64,000 nucleotides of DNA from Acheta domesticus (GCA_031308135.1 JAHLJT010008756.1:67692026-67756025), one strand, 5' to 3'. Shown: positions 34,745 to 45,440, counted from the first letter of the stretch. Program-made: numbers and translations. Notes: generated by a model from the letters alone, not told the origin.

Positions 34745-34970
34745 TGCCTCCCACGCTGGTTGCGGCCGCGGAGTGACGGGCCCGCCCTGAAGCCTTCGGT
34801 GCTGGGGAGTCCAGGGTTCATCGCCGGGGGAGCTGGCTCATTACGCTAGCAGGGGCGGGCAGTGGCCTCGAGACAAATTCGGGGTCGGGAGCGCCGCCGC
34901 TGCCGCAGTCGGGGCCGCTGCGCTAATCAATCATGCGGCGCTCAATCCATCACGGCATTAGGCCCCGCGA
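34745..34970. promoter_or_regulatory. GC-rich island 10 with PBX/HOX-like composite site
   Basis: Non-repetitive GC-rich DNA contains gctaatcaatcatgcggcg; the minus strand of TAATCAATCA (34924-34933) reads TGATTGATTA, which matches the PBX/Extradenticle-HOX composite consensus TGATTNATNN. ctcaatccatcacggcatta follows. The island ends where the CCCG array starts. It is a candidate enhancer, although no binding can be shown from sequence alone. Confidence 0.45.
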
Positions 34971-35560
34971 TCGCCCGCCCGCCCGCCCGCCCGCCCTCTC
35001 GCTCGCCCGCCCGCCCGCCCCGCCCGCCCGCCCGCCCGCCCGCTCGCCCGCCCGCCCGCTCGCCCGCCCGCTCGCCCGCCCGCCCGCTCGCTCGCCCGCC
35101 CGCCCCGCTCGCTCGCTCGCCCGCCCGCCCGCCCGCTCGCTCGCTCGCCCCGCCCGCCCGCCCCGCTCGCTCGCCCGCCCGCCCGCCCGCCCGCCCGCCC
35201 GCCCGCCCGCCCGCCCGCCCGCCCGCCCGCCCGCCCGCCCGCCCGCCCGCCCTCTCGCTCGCCCGCCCGCCCGCCCGCCCGCCCGCCCGCCCGCCCGCCC
35301 GCCCGCCCGCCCGCTCGCCCGCCCGCCCGCCCGCTCGCCCGCCCGCCCGCCCGCCCGCTCGCTCGCTCGCCCGCCCGCCCGCTCGCTCGCCCGCCCGCCC
35401 GCTCGCTCGCCCGCCCGCCCGCTCGCTCGCCCGCCCGCCCGCTCGCTCGCTCGCCCGCCCGCCCGCCCGCTCGCTCGCCCGCCCGCCCGCCCGCCCGCCC
35501 GCCCGCCCGCCCGCCCGCCCGCCCGCCCGCCCGCCCGCCCGCGCGCTCGCCCGCCCGGAA
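34971..35560 (+). repeat. CCCG/CTCG tetranucleotide array, ~590 bp
   Basis: A nearly pure array of cccg with interspersed ctcg words; 35166-35330 is particularly pure. The minus strand is gggc repeats, a strong quadruplex former. Every frame is open for more than 200 codons as Ala-Arg-Pro-Pro or Gly-Gly-Arg-Ala repeats, so these frames are artefacts. Length and GC content make it likely to be mis-sized by assembly. Confidence 0.95.
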
Positions 35561-35574
35561 GGCGGCGACGGCCG

Positions 35575-36300
35575 TGGTTAATGGCCCTGGTTAATGGTTT
35601 AGGAGATACGGCGCACTTTTCTTGAAAGAGACCGTTGGAAAAGTAAAATTTTTGATATTTTGAACCCGGGAAACTGTAACTAACTGGTTCGCGGCAAATT
35701 ATTGGAGTACATATTGTAGTTGGCACTTACTGACAGCTTCATTCGGGGCAGAGCGGGAATTGTTTAGGTCAATTGTTTAGGAGACACCGCGCGCTTTTCT
35801 GGAAAGAGGCCGTTCGCAAAGATAAAATTTTGGAATTTTGAACCCGGGAAACTATAACTCAGCCGTGCGCGGCAAATTTTTTGATTACAGATTATATTTT
35901 ACACTTTCATGCAGCTAATTTCGGCGCTCATAATGAATTGTTATGGCTAATGGTTTTGGAGACACCGCGCGTTTCCTTGAAAGGGGCTTTCAAAATGTAA
36001 GTTTTGGGGATTCGAACCCGGGTAATTTAAACTAGCCGATCCGCGGCAAATTATTTTATTAATGATTATGTTTGCCACTTGGTTAGTGCTAATTTCTGCG
36101 CACAGTATGAATTGTTAAAGCTAATGGTTTACTAGAGAATGCGTCTATTTATTGAATGGGGCTAATTTAAGAAGTGCATATCTGGGATTCGAACCCGGGT
36201 AATTGTGTCTAACCGGTTGGCGGCAAATTTTTTATTACAGATTTTGTTTTTCACTAGTTTTCGGGAAATTTTGGCGTCGATTATGAGTTGTTATGTGTGA
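35575..36300 (+). repeat. ~176-bp satellite-like repeat, four copies
   Basis: The marker gaacccggg occurs at about 35662, 35840, 36014 and 36191 (spacings about 178, 174 and 177 bp). Around each one come, in the same order, taatggttt.ggagacaccgcgcg, ttgaaag.gg, gaacccggg.aa, gcggcaaattttttg.tta and aattgtta. The copies are diverged. On the minus strand two copies carry gggttcgaatccc, identical to the tRNA T-arm/B-box word, but no full tRNA fold or A box is present. Confidence 0.85.
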
Positions 36301-36404
36301 TTTTGTACGGGGGACGTCCTTTTACTTCTTTGATTGCGCTCTTATATTGAACGTATCTTTAATGTTTTTTTAATTCTTAATATTTTTTGAAAGAATGGAG
36401 ATAT

Positions 36405-36645
36405 CAATTTTTTATTTTCACATCTTAAAAACGGCAAAATAGCTGAACATTATGGGCTATGCAGTTTTGTGATTGGATGAAATGGACCTGCTAACTTCCA
36501 TTGGAAGTTAGCAGGACCACTGATTTTTGGGGGAAAATGGCTCGCGGCAAATTTTTTGTTTTCGCATCTCAAAAACGGCAAAAAAGCGGCAAATTATGAG
36601 CTATGCAGTTTTGTGATTGGATGAAATGGACCTGCTAACTTCCAG
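36405..36645 (+). repeat. 144-bp direct duplication with a palindrome at the first unit's end
   Basis: The segment 36408-36500 recurs at 36551-36644 (gcagttttgtgattggatga, then aatggacctgctaacttcca). In the first copy the last 14 bp are followed by their own reverse complement (36487-36515, one-base spacer). The linking text cggcaaattttttg is also present in the 176-bp repeats upstream, so the two arrays are related or one grew from the other. Confidence 0.85.
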
Positions 36646-36959
36646 GACGTGGCGTCGGCCGTTATGGTGAAGGGAGTTGGTGCGGCAATAGGTGCGCGGA
36701 GGCGGCGATTCGGCCGAGATGTTGTGGAGCGTCACTTGGGTGGATGGTAATTCTCATTAGGTAGGCCGGATTCGTACGATGTAGTATACTCCTGAGGATT
36801 ATAGAGGGCAAATGATAACTGTGAGAAAGAATCGTAACGGACGTAAATGAAAGAGAAAGGAAAACAGCAAATCGGAAGAAAAGAACCCAAAAGCAAGCAG
36901 AATGGCTCAGTAGTGAGAAAGAAATGAAATTCTTGCAGAAAAAATGGGAGGGAAATATA

Positions 36960-37180
36960 AAAGGTGTTAAAATGTGAGGAATGAAAGAGAGAGAGAGAGA
37001 TAGCGAGTGAAGTAGTTGAGAAAGGGTGAGTGAGTAGAGGAGAGGGAATGATCAGGGAGAGGGAAAGGATGGGAGAAGATGGTTGAGAGGGAGAGATATG
37101 AGAGGGCAAGTGAGGGAGGGAAAGCGAGGGAGACAGAGCGAGAAAGAGGGAGAGAGCGATGAGCGGGAAGAGTATTGTGA
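36960..37180 (+). repeat. GA-rich purine tract
   Basis: gagagaga and gggaga words give a Ser/Leu/Pro-rich minus-strand frame of 162 codons that is a composition artefact. Confidence 0.8.
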
Positions 37181-37579
37181 AAGAAGCGGGAAAGATAAAT
37201 AGAAACCTATAAGCATTCAATTAAGTGGAAACATATAATATTTCAAAACTGTAAATACACTACAGCAGTGTAATGTTCAGAGTTCGTAATTAAAACTGAT
37301 ACAAACCATTATGTGTATACAAATTTTAATAAATGTAAATATAAACTCAATAGAAGCACATTCTAAGGTTTGGAAGCCACTTTTCTCATCTGAATTTATT
37401 CATCAGGGTCATTAGATCTCATGTTGTTATGAACAAATACATTTAAACGCATTTAAACTCATATTGTGGCCATTGGTGTTCACACGAAAATAATAAGTAT
37501 TATGAATGCAGATTTAACACAATATTTTGAAAAGTAGAACAACAAATGTCCAGGTATTTAGTGCAGGTGTTGGTCCTTC

Positions 37580-38110
37580 ACCGTGACCCTTTACTTAAGA
37601 GATTTTAATCACGTTTTGGGTCACGACATGCAAATGGTACCTCTCAAACCTATCTTACAGGCAAATCTCGATGACGATTTAAGAGTGCAGCGTGCCACAC
37701 GTTTCCGGAGTTTTCCAAGAATCGGCCTCTACACCTCACCGGTAGCAAAGTCACGACCTTTCTTCCATCCCCTTCACTTCCCCGGACCTCACTCCTTGCT
37801 CGTCCGAGCTGCATTGTACTAATTTAACATTAATTAATCGATGATTTATGCCCGTGCGGGTTGCCTTGGATCGCCAGTCAGAATGGCAGCGACCGTAACC
37901 GCCCCGAGACCAATTTCTAGTCCAGTCTCGCTCCCTCTCGCTCGACCTCCAGTGCGAGGCGTCATCACTCATCTAGATGAGGGGCATGGTGCGCCCTAGC
38001 TCGTTTTGGGGGGGAGGGGAGGAAGTGAGGGCGGGGGCTGAGGCGGGGGCGGGGTCTGGGAGAGTGTGGGTGTGGGAGCGGGGTGTCGGCGTTCGCCCCG
38101 CGGGAAGGTC
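37580..38110. promoter_or_regulatory. Candidate enhancer block with POU and homeodomain motifs
   Basis: Balanced, non-repetitive sequence contains a perfect octamer ATGCAAAT (37628-37635) and ttaacattaattaatcgatg followed by atttatgccc (about 37823-37852), a dense cluster of TAAT, ATCGAT and TTTATG words. A CpG-rich, G-biased block follows at 37990-38110. A plus-strand frame of 79 codons overlaps but is not family-like. The dense motifs and composition suggest regulatory DNA. Confidence 0.4.
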
Positions 38111-39050
38111 AGCAGACCAGTAAAGATTGCAAGGGAATGTGATTGGATTCACTCTTCATGCGAATTTCTTTTAGCGAAGTTGTGGGTCAGCGTATGATAA
38201 TGACGAGTAAGTAATCAAATTTGGAGTTTGCAAACATCTTCAAAAGACACCGTAGCATGCATTTAAGACGAAAAGAGAGTAAAGGTTGGGTTTTCTGAAA
38301 TGCATTTGAAAGTGGACTACAATAATGTTGTGGGTAACTAGAAGAGATTGAAATCAAGACTGGAATATTTGCAAGAATGAAAACTTGGAATAAAAGGGAA
38401 ATGAATAGGAGAAATGACAATTACAGTGAGAGACATCAAAAGAAAATTGAGAATATACCACAATTTTCCGTTACCTATTCACTAGGCACATTGTAATTCA
38501 ACGAAAATATTCCTTTTTTTATCAAGTTGTCATTTCATTCTTGAAACGGATGAAGTGTGCCTGCGTGTTCTTATGACTGACAACAATACCGGGTGAGAAA
38601 CCGTTCACCATGTCCGAATAATCACCTGTGAAATTGCCTGTACAAGAGCTGATATCAGTGTCAGCAAAGCCACGGAGCGACGCCTCTAGCCATTCGGGGT
38701 CCAAATAATGACTCAGAAGAATGTAATCATGAACGATTCTTGAAATGAAATATGTGATAATGAAAATGAATTCTCAGATATGAAATTATATAAGTTTTTT
38801 AGAAAATAATTAATGCTAATAGAAAATGTCTGATAATTAATGTAAGTGATCCCACTTCTTTATAAGTGGTACATTTTTTGTTTTGTTGGTTTTAGACAAA
38901 TGAGTAAAAATACAGTCGCCTACCAGTGGAGTGGGGAAGGTCTATCTTTGTTTAGGTAAGGGTAATTCGTGAAATAACCCGAATTCCACTTGAGGTTAAA
39001 ACTTCTCAGAGAAGTATACTCATTGCTACGCGCCTCATTGATAAGTTTCA
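38110..39050. other. AT-rich sequence, no gene recognised
   Basis: A 60-codon minus-strand frame at 38522-38704 has balanced composition but no family resemblance. Nothing else is recognised. Confidence 0.45.
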
Positions 39051-39051
39051 A

Positions 39052-39440
39052 ACCACTGATGGAATGATGGGTGTTTCGGGGCACGTCAACAGCATTGGTC
39101 ATTAGTCCCGTTAGATTAGTGAATATTTTTGACGCGGGGCCGCTTCAGACGGGACAAGCTCTAAAATCTCTATTGGTCCGCCAATATGCATAGTAGTATA
39201 GTGCATGTAAGTAGTAGTGTGAGGAAGGAAAGGGGAAGGGTCAGTGATGAGGAATGAAAGATGGTGCGTGGTCCGTGGCCCATTTGTTAGTACTGTTTCG
39301 TCAGTCGCCTAGTATTGATAGTAGAGAGATCGCAAAAACTGCCTATCAGAGTAGCCGGCTGCTAGAATTCTCCTGCAGACAGCACCTATATTCGTCCTAG
39401 TTCCATAAGATGATATTGAAAATCCATCTGTATTCGAACC
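39052..39440 (-). repeat. SINE family copy S5 (minus, internally deleted)
   Basis: The reverse complement shows the SINE landmarks in order: ggaactaggacgaat, gccggctactctgat, aatactaggcgac, aacaaatgggccacgg, atctttc and a pyrimidine tract, acttacatgcactatac, tagagcttgtcccg, then gggactaatgacc and gctgttgacgtgcccc. Part of the core between the agcttgtccc and gggact blocks is shortened. Orientation is opposite to the other four copies. Confidence 0.75.
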
Positions 39441-39519
39441 CTGTGTCAATGCTAGCTCTGAGCTATATCAGCCGTTCACAACCCACTAGTGAAATAACGT
39501 ATGATAAGTTGAAAGCGTG

Positions 39520-39680
39520 TGCCGGGACCGACGGGACGCGAACGCCTCCGCATAACTCGCGCGTGACGTCACGCGTTCGCGTGCGCGCCCCTCCGCGGGC
39601 ACCGAATGCACCTTCGTGCAGCGCCGAAAGGCGGACGCCTACAAACACTCCCAACACGATTAAAGACGCTACACATTTGC
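39520..39680. promoter_or_regulatory. GC-rich island 11 with palindromic CRE
   Basis: A CpG-dense block holds a perfect TGACGTCA at 39564-39571 inside cgcgcgtgacgtcacgcg, a near-palindrome. The 91-codon plus frame across it looks like a composition product. This is one of three islands in the window that carry a perfect CRE. Confidence 0.4.
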
Positions 39681-39689
39681 GGTGATCTG

Positions 39690-40950
39690 GTGCTACTGCA
39701 GTGCCCTTGCATTTTCACCACCTCTGGACCCTTTCATCCTCTAAGAGCTCACTTTGGGACGCTAAAGAAAAGGTAGCATACTCGCCTTTCAAACTGCGTA
39801 TACTGACACGTGACAACGAATATTTTAGTGGAGCTGAGTGTGCTGGTCAGATTATTACCAAGAGGCTCAACACCTTCAGGTTGACATGATAATGTTAAAG
39901 AAGTTGATGATGGTGATGATGATCATCATCCTCAAGATGAAGTTGAGAATCAAGGTAATGTTGATGAAGTTATGTTGAACAAAAAGATAATGGAGTAGAA
40001 TCAAAAGAACAAGAGGAAGAAAAAGAAGTAACTAGGACAAGAAAAAGAAGAAAATGACGAGGAGAATGGATCGATCAGAGTAAAAAAGTTCTGTAGGTTC
40101 CTAAAATGATAGCCTCCAAAATTGAAGTAAAATGGATTGGAATGTAGTGGATTGTAATAAACACTGGCAAAAGATTAGCAGCCAAATGCTGGAATTGGTG
40201 AATTTTCCTTTGTAGAAAACTATTTAAAATCAAGACTAAATAAATATACTTCACTTAAAGCAGGAAACACAGAATACGTAATTTTAAGTATCGCAGTGTA
40301 ATGTATTTGTATACTCTTATTTTTAATAAAAATACCTGTAGGCAATTTTGTAATGTAAATTTGGAAATTGTCCCCTGGTGAAGCTTCCTCTAGCTACATC
40401 ACTGCGTTGGCCACGCACTTTGGATGTAATTCGCGCAAAGCCTGTGAGACTAGCGGACCTTTGTGAGAGTCGTAACTCTACTCCAGCAACATTTAGCTAA
40501 ACCGGCCCAGCCGGCTGGGCGTTGCAGTTTTCACACGAAATTTCCAATGTTTATAGGTACTTCCTGATTTTTCGGACATACTGCTAGTGAGTAATGGAGG
40601 ATTAGAACATTTTTTATTTCATTTTCACTAGAAAGGATCACACGAATTACGAGAATGGCCTGAAAAGTTGTACATTAATATTACCCTTACGTTGCACCTG
40701 CCGCGTAAATTTCGGATACGGATATTGCAAAGTGGATTATAAAAAGAGTTCCTTCTATAAATTTCAACAGGTTGTGCATGTTTTAATTACTGTCTGAGCA
40801 TACTGGAACACTCATTTCAATAGTAACATGTGGTTCTGCAAGAAACTAGACATTTTAAAGATCATACATTTTTCGCAACATTGGTGGCGATACAGGTGCA
40901 TGAAACAACTCGAGCACAGTTTTCTGTTTAACTTTTTAACACTTATATGG
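39690..40950. other. AT/purine-rich sequence with a short GC palindrome
   Basis: A GAT/GAA-rich patch lies at 39890-40070. A perfect 16-bp palindrome gcccagccggctgggc lies at 40505-40520. No gene is recognised. Confidence 0.5.
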
Positions 40951-41105
40951 AAACACGATTTTTATAACGCAAAGAGAAACACCGGTCCCAGAGACCGACA
41001 TTTGTTATTAGCGTTCAATGTGGGATTGTAAGGTAAAATAAATTATAGATCTGTTTCAATTAATTCATCTATTTCTTTAGAGCATTCTCAATTATTTTAT
41101 ATTAT

Positions 41106-41250
41106 AAAAACATGAAATAATTGAAAAATATTGAAATTGTTTAAAAAGATCGGAATTGTTGAAAAATATCGGAATTATTGAAAAACACTGAAATTGTTGG
41201 AAAACATTGATATTGTTGAAAAACTTTCTAATTGTTGTAAAACGTTAAAA
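41106..41250 (+). repeat. ~21-bp AT-rich tandem repeat
   Basis: About six or seven degenerate units resembling gaaattgttgaaaaacattg adjoin the downstream end of the piggyBac-like fragment. Confidence 0.75.
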
Positions 41251-41254
41251 TTGC

Positions 41255-41510
41255 CTCTAAATCCATACAGAGTTGATCCAACTGGTCTTTGTGGGCTAAC
41301 AAGGAATCATTTTTGTCCTACTGTCCCAAGTTAATTTTCTCTTCATCAGATCAACAATAACTTCTGCAGAATTAAATCAATTGTCTAAAGTGACATTTCT
41401 GTTGAGACCCTTCAATAGATTTGCATACAAAAAGCATAGCTTGAGTAAGGTTCTAAATTGTTCTCTTCTTGAGCTGGGATCGTCCGAACGAATTGGGCGA
41501 TACATTTCAA
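41255..41510 (-). pseudogene. piggyBac-like transposase fragment
   Basis: The minus strand encodes a decayed RSDDPSSRREQFRT (family: LRFDDKxTRxER), then NRNVTLDN followed by a stop (family: GRNVTxDNFFTS), then LMKRKLTW (family: LLKRKLTxVGT), and after a frameshift FLVSPQRPVGSTLYGF (family: xRPVxSSxFGF). These blocks and their order fit the piggyBac DDE domain. The long section normally between the first and second blocks is missing. Stops and frameshifts make it inactive. Confidence 0.75.
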
Positions 41511-41719
41511 TATTTTGAAAGCAAAAATATTAAATAAATATTTGAGGAATTTACCCAAGAGCGTTTATGGAAACACCCGTCTCAAGGACTATGTACACAC
41601 TACGAGAAAAAATGGTCTTGCTTACCGCTACGAAAAATACGGAAAGAGAAACTACCGGTCTCTCAGACCGCTACGATATCCAAAAATGCCTTTAAATGTC
41701 CGACCGCTTTAACAGAAAT

Positions 41720-42180
41720 AAACAATCTCGGCCGAGTGATAGAAGAGGGTCAGGGAGGAAGCTACTCTGACTGTCAACGCTCTCGCCCACTCATATCGCC
41801 CATTATTGCATAAATCAATTTCTCTTGGTGCCTGTCAGACCGATGTTTCTATATGAGTGTATAATAATGTGTAATAAGTAAGATTTTTATAATTGGGACC
41901 AAAGCCACCATAGATATTTTATTGTACATACTCCAATATTTTAATGTTTTATTGAAAATGTAATACTTTGTGTCCTTTACTTATCTTAAATGTTCTTCTC
42001 TCTTTCATCTATTTGTATATTTTATTTTGTATTTATTGTAATATTGTTTATATTTGTGTATATTGTAATATTTTTCTTTATTTGTCTTTTAAATCATTGA
42101 TTGGAATGTATGTACTAAGTTATAAAATGAGATACTTAATTTTTACTTCTTGTGTACTACGTACTTACGTTTGTAGTGAG
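41720..42180. other. AT-rich sequence, no gene recognised
   Basis: Only T-rich sequence and short hydrophobic frames are present. Confidence 0.6.
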
Positions 42181-42189
42181 AAATTAATG

Positions 42190-42650
42190 TGAACCGGAAA
42201 GTGGCGATTTTTCGACAGAAAAACTCGAATGGTTGGTTTCTGATATCAAAAAGAGGTAATTTTTCTCTCCTGAATATATTCGTAGAAAAATACTTCCTCT
42301 AATACGTTGTTTAGCTAGAATGCACATGGGTTCTTGATACCGAAAAAATTGGGTTAAGGCCAAACGTCAGTCTCTTTCGTTTTCTTTCTCCCTCCCTCCC
42401 TCTCCCTCCCTCCCTCCCTCTCTCTCTCTTTCTCCGTCCTGTCCATCTGTCCAACCATAGGTCTACGGAAAACACTAGCTCACTAATGTTTGGACCATTT
42501 TCTCCCAAATTGATATTCCTCGATCAATATGTCCGAATTCGAGACATTTCCAATTCCTAATGAAAATTTGATTATTGGGGGTAATTTACATGAACTCTTA
42601 ATACAATTTTTTTCAATTTTTTAAAAAATGGCTACAAATTTTTATATTAT
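42190..42650 (+). mobile_element. F1 repeat, copy C (plus, diverged)
   Basis: F1 landmarks appear in order: gtggcgatttttcgacagaa, cctctaatac, acatgggttcttgatacc, a simple-repeat zone, ggaccattttctcccaaatt, gatattcctcgatca, ggtaatttacatgaactctt and aaaatggctacaaat. The simple repeat here is CCCTCC/CTCTCT (about 42370-42440) instead of the CCGTCCGTCTG of other copies. Confidence 0.7.
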
Positions 42651-42659
42651 TTTTCTCGT

Positions 42660-44190
42660 CTAGAGCAATATACGCTCATAAATTGTGGAGGCCCGAATTT
42701 CCGTGACCTCCCTGCATTTTCGTAAATGACTTCAGTTTATTTTTTCTGCGCATTCCTACAATTACAATAGATAAATATTTCTTAATTAAATCTCTTCGTC
42801 GAAAGTATATCTTCATTTAATAAAAGTAATGCACTACAACGTTTTAAAAAAAATGATTTGCGTCTGTTCCACTTCCTTTTTAGTGTCAAGAAGGTTGTTA
42901 TGCGGATGTCTATTTGGTGCAGTGAATGTGCTCAAAACTTACTAAACCTAAGTATGTCAGATCTAATCTCAACATAAACAAATTTTTTTGGGTACTAGAA
43001 ACAGTTTGGCGGGTTCAAGAGTAGTATAATATTATGTAACTATGAAAAGTAGTACGAGAAAATGAAAATGTTGATGACTTGAACATTAGTTTCTCAGAGA
43101 TCTAATAGATCAATTCAGATGCATTGTACAGACCTTTACAAGAATTTCTTTACTTTCTAACTTTGTAAAAGCTATTAACGTAAAATAAATATAATAATAA
43201 TCATTCAAATATTCCATTAAATTTATTATTTTGCCAACATTTATTTAACTGAAATATATTTTCTATTTGTCTGAGACAGTAGATGACTATATTTGTATAT
43301 TAAACTATACATTTTGTTTTATATTTTACTATTTTGGTCATCTCAGGGAATGGAGAGGTAATAAAGTAATAATTGGGCTAGTAGGCGTGTAGCATGAAGC
43401 TACCCAGTTAAAACCGTTTGGTAATAGACCGAAAAGAATGTCTTTAAGCTGAAGTTTAGTATCAACACCCAAGGTTAAGATCACTGAACATGACCTAATA
43501 AGCGTTTTAAATTACACCCTCGTTATGTGAGTAATGAAGTGATGTAAACGTCATTCTACGCGATAAGAGATACAGATCTGACAATATTTTATTTTAATAT
43601 ATCACCGCAGCATTAATCTGAAGGTAAAATCAACCAAGCCATAACTGACAATCGCGTTAGAAAAATACTAAAACGCATTTCATAGCAAACAGTGGAAAAA
43701 GGTTTAAGAAAAAAATAATGACTTAGATGATATTGAAGGCATAGACTTGCTTATAATACTAAACATGCCTTAGGGAAGGGGGCTAAGTCCCCCGAGCCTC
43801 TAGGTCTGTACATTCATACTGAACCTTGCAGACATGTAAGTAGAGCATTGGGCCTGAATCTGGATATGCCGGCACGCTATTTAGAAATCATCTTCCCATC
43901 ACATGAGTGGGCCGCCTTGCCAGCCCGAAGTGCCACACTTGAGTTGTTTCGGGAGACACTTAGCGTCATTCATATTCACCGGGACAAGTGCTTCTCCCAT
44001 GTCCATGAGTATAGGATACTATCACAACAAATCTGGAGCCCAACTGCAGTTCACTAGTGTTGTTACACCCCAGAGACTCGGAGCCCCCATCCGTATTCTC
44101 ATTGCAATCACATTTCTGGTAACGTCAGTAATACCGAGAAAGTGAAAACTTGGACTGGAGTATTGTATTCCCAGTAAGAGCTTCTGTATG
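42660..44190. other. AT-rich sequence with a more balanced patch at 43760-44060
   Basis: The balanced patch contains a 69-codon plus frame (43848-44057) with no family I recognise. It directly precedes the large minisatellite. Nothing else is recognised. Confidence 0.45.
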
Positions 44191-45230
44191 TGCAACCGAG
44201 AACCCAATCTTGCAAGCGGGTAAGCGCCAGCGGACATGAGGACGGGAAGACCGGTGGGCGGGTGAGCGGACGAACGAGCGGGTGAGCGAGCGAGCGCGGG
44301 TGGGATGGTGAACGGAGGAGAGAGAGGGAATGAGCGGGCGAACAGGTGAGCAGTCTGGATGGCGAGCAGTGCGCGGGCAGGCAGTGAACGGGCGGGCAGT
44401 GGACGGGTGGGAATGCAAGCGAGCATGCAGTGAGAGGGAGAGGAGGTGGGCGTGTGCAGACGAACAGTGGGTGGCGAGCAAGGAAGCAAGCAATGAGCGA
44501 GCAAGAACTGAGCGACAGAGGAGTTGGGTGAGCGAGCAGGAAGACAATGAGAGAGCGAGTGGGCGGGCGGGCAGGGGGGTGGGCAGGAGGACGGGCGGGC
44601 AAGAAGTGAGCGACAGAGGGCTTGGGTGGCCGACATTGGGCGGGAAAGAAGGTGATCGGGCGAGCAGGTGAGCAGAGAATGAGATAGTGGGCGGGTGGGC
44701 CGGGCGAGCAATGAGAGAGCGACAGAGGAGTTAGGCGGGAAGGCACCAGGCGGGAGAGGTGGGCGGACGAGCAGGTGAGGGGGAAAGCGGGCGCCCCGAC
44801 GGACGAGCAAGTGAGTGGGAGAGAAGACAAGCGAGAGAGCAGATGAGCGTGCCTGCTGGCAGGCGAGTAAGTGGGCTGGCGAGTGAGTGGGCGGGCGAGT
44901 GAGTGGGCGGGCGAGTAAGTGGGCGGGCGAGTAAGTGGGGCGGGCGAGTAAGTGGGCGGGCGAGTAAGTGGGGCGGGCGAGTAAGTGGGCGGGCGAGTAA
45001 GTGGGCGGGCGAGTAAGTGGGCGGGCGAGTAAGTGGGCGGGCGTGTAAGTGGGCGGGCGAGTAAGTGGGCGGGCGAGTAAGTGGGCGGGCGAGTAAGTGG
45101 GCGGGGCGAGTAAGTGGGCGGGCGAGTAAGTGGGCGGGCGAGTATGTGAGCGGGCGAGTAAGTGGGAGGGAGAGGTGGGCGGGTGGGCAGGCGGGCCGGC
45201 GGTCGAGCAAGTGAGCGGGAGACAAGGTGA
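44190..45230 (+). repeat. 16-bp GGGCGGGCGAGTAAGT minisatellite
   Basis: About 44870-45180 holds close copies of the 16-bp unit gggcgggcgagtaagt. The part from 44190 to 44870 is a much older, degenerate version with gcgggcgagc and gtgagcgagc words. A 16-bp unit opens all three frames, so the 214-436-codon Leu-Ala-Arg-Pro-Pro-Thr frames on the minus strand are artefacts. Confidence 0.93.
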
Positions 45231-45234
45231 GCGG

Positions 45235-45440
45235 TAGCAGTGCGCGGTACGGCAACGACACGCTCCGCCGGCGGTGGCGGAAGCGCCGACCACGCCCACG
45301 CCCTCGCCCGCTGCGCCGCGGGCACGGGGACGAGCGTCGCAACGCCGCGAATGAACGACGCCTTGATGCCACCAAAGATGGCTCTTTCGTGTTTGTTTAC
45401 ATCAGTCAAATGGGTCAATTAACCCTAGATGCACAACCAG
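45235..45440. promoter_or_regulatory. GC-rich island 12 with forkhead and homeodomain words
   Basis: CpG-rich sequence right of the minisatellite passes into gtgtttgtttacatcagtca and gggtcaattaaccctagat (about 45388-45431). These contain the forkhead core TGTTTAC and a CAATTAA within a partial dyad. It has no identifiable exon. Confidence 0.38.

Noticed and set aside
34862..35726. 230-258-codon Ala-Arg-Pro or Gly-Arg-Ala frames on both strands
   Set aside because: They are translations of the CCCG/CTCG array. All frames and both strands are open, which no real gene would show.
35655..36200. tRNA genes on the minus strand (gggttcgaatccc words)
   Set aside because: Only the T-arm word is present. 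There is no A box, acceptor stem or anticodon arm, and the word belongs to a 176-bp tandem unit.
44022..45418. 425- and 436-codon minus-strand frames with Leu-Ala-Arg-Pro-Pro-Thr repeats
   Set aside because: They come from the 16-bp minisatellite, which opens all three frames.
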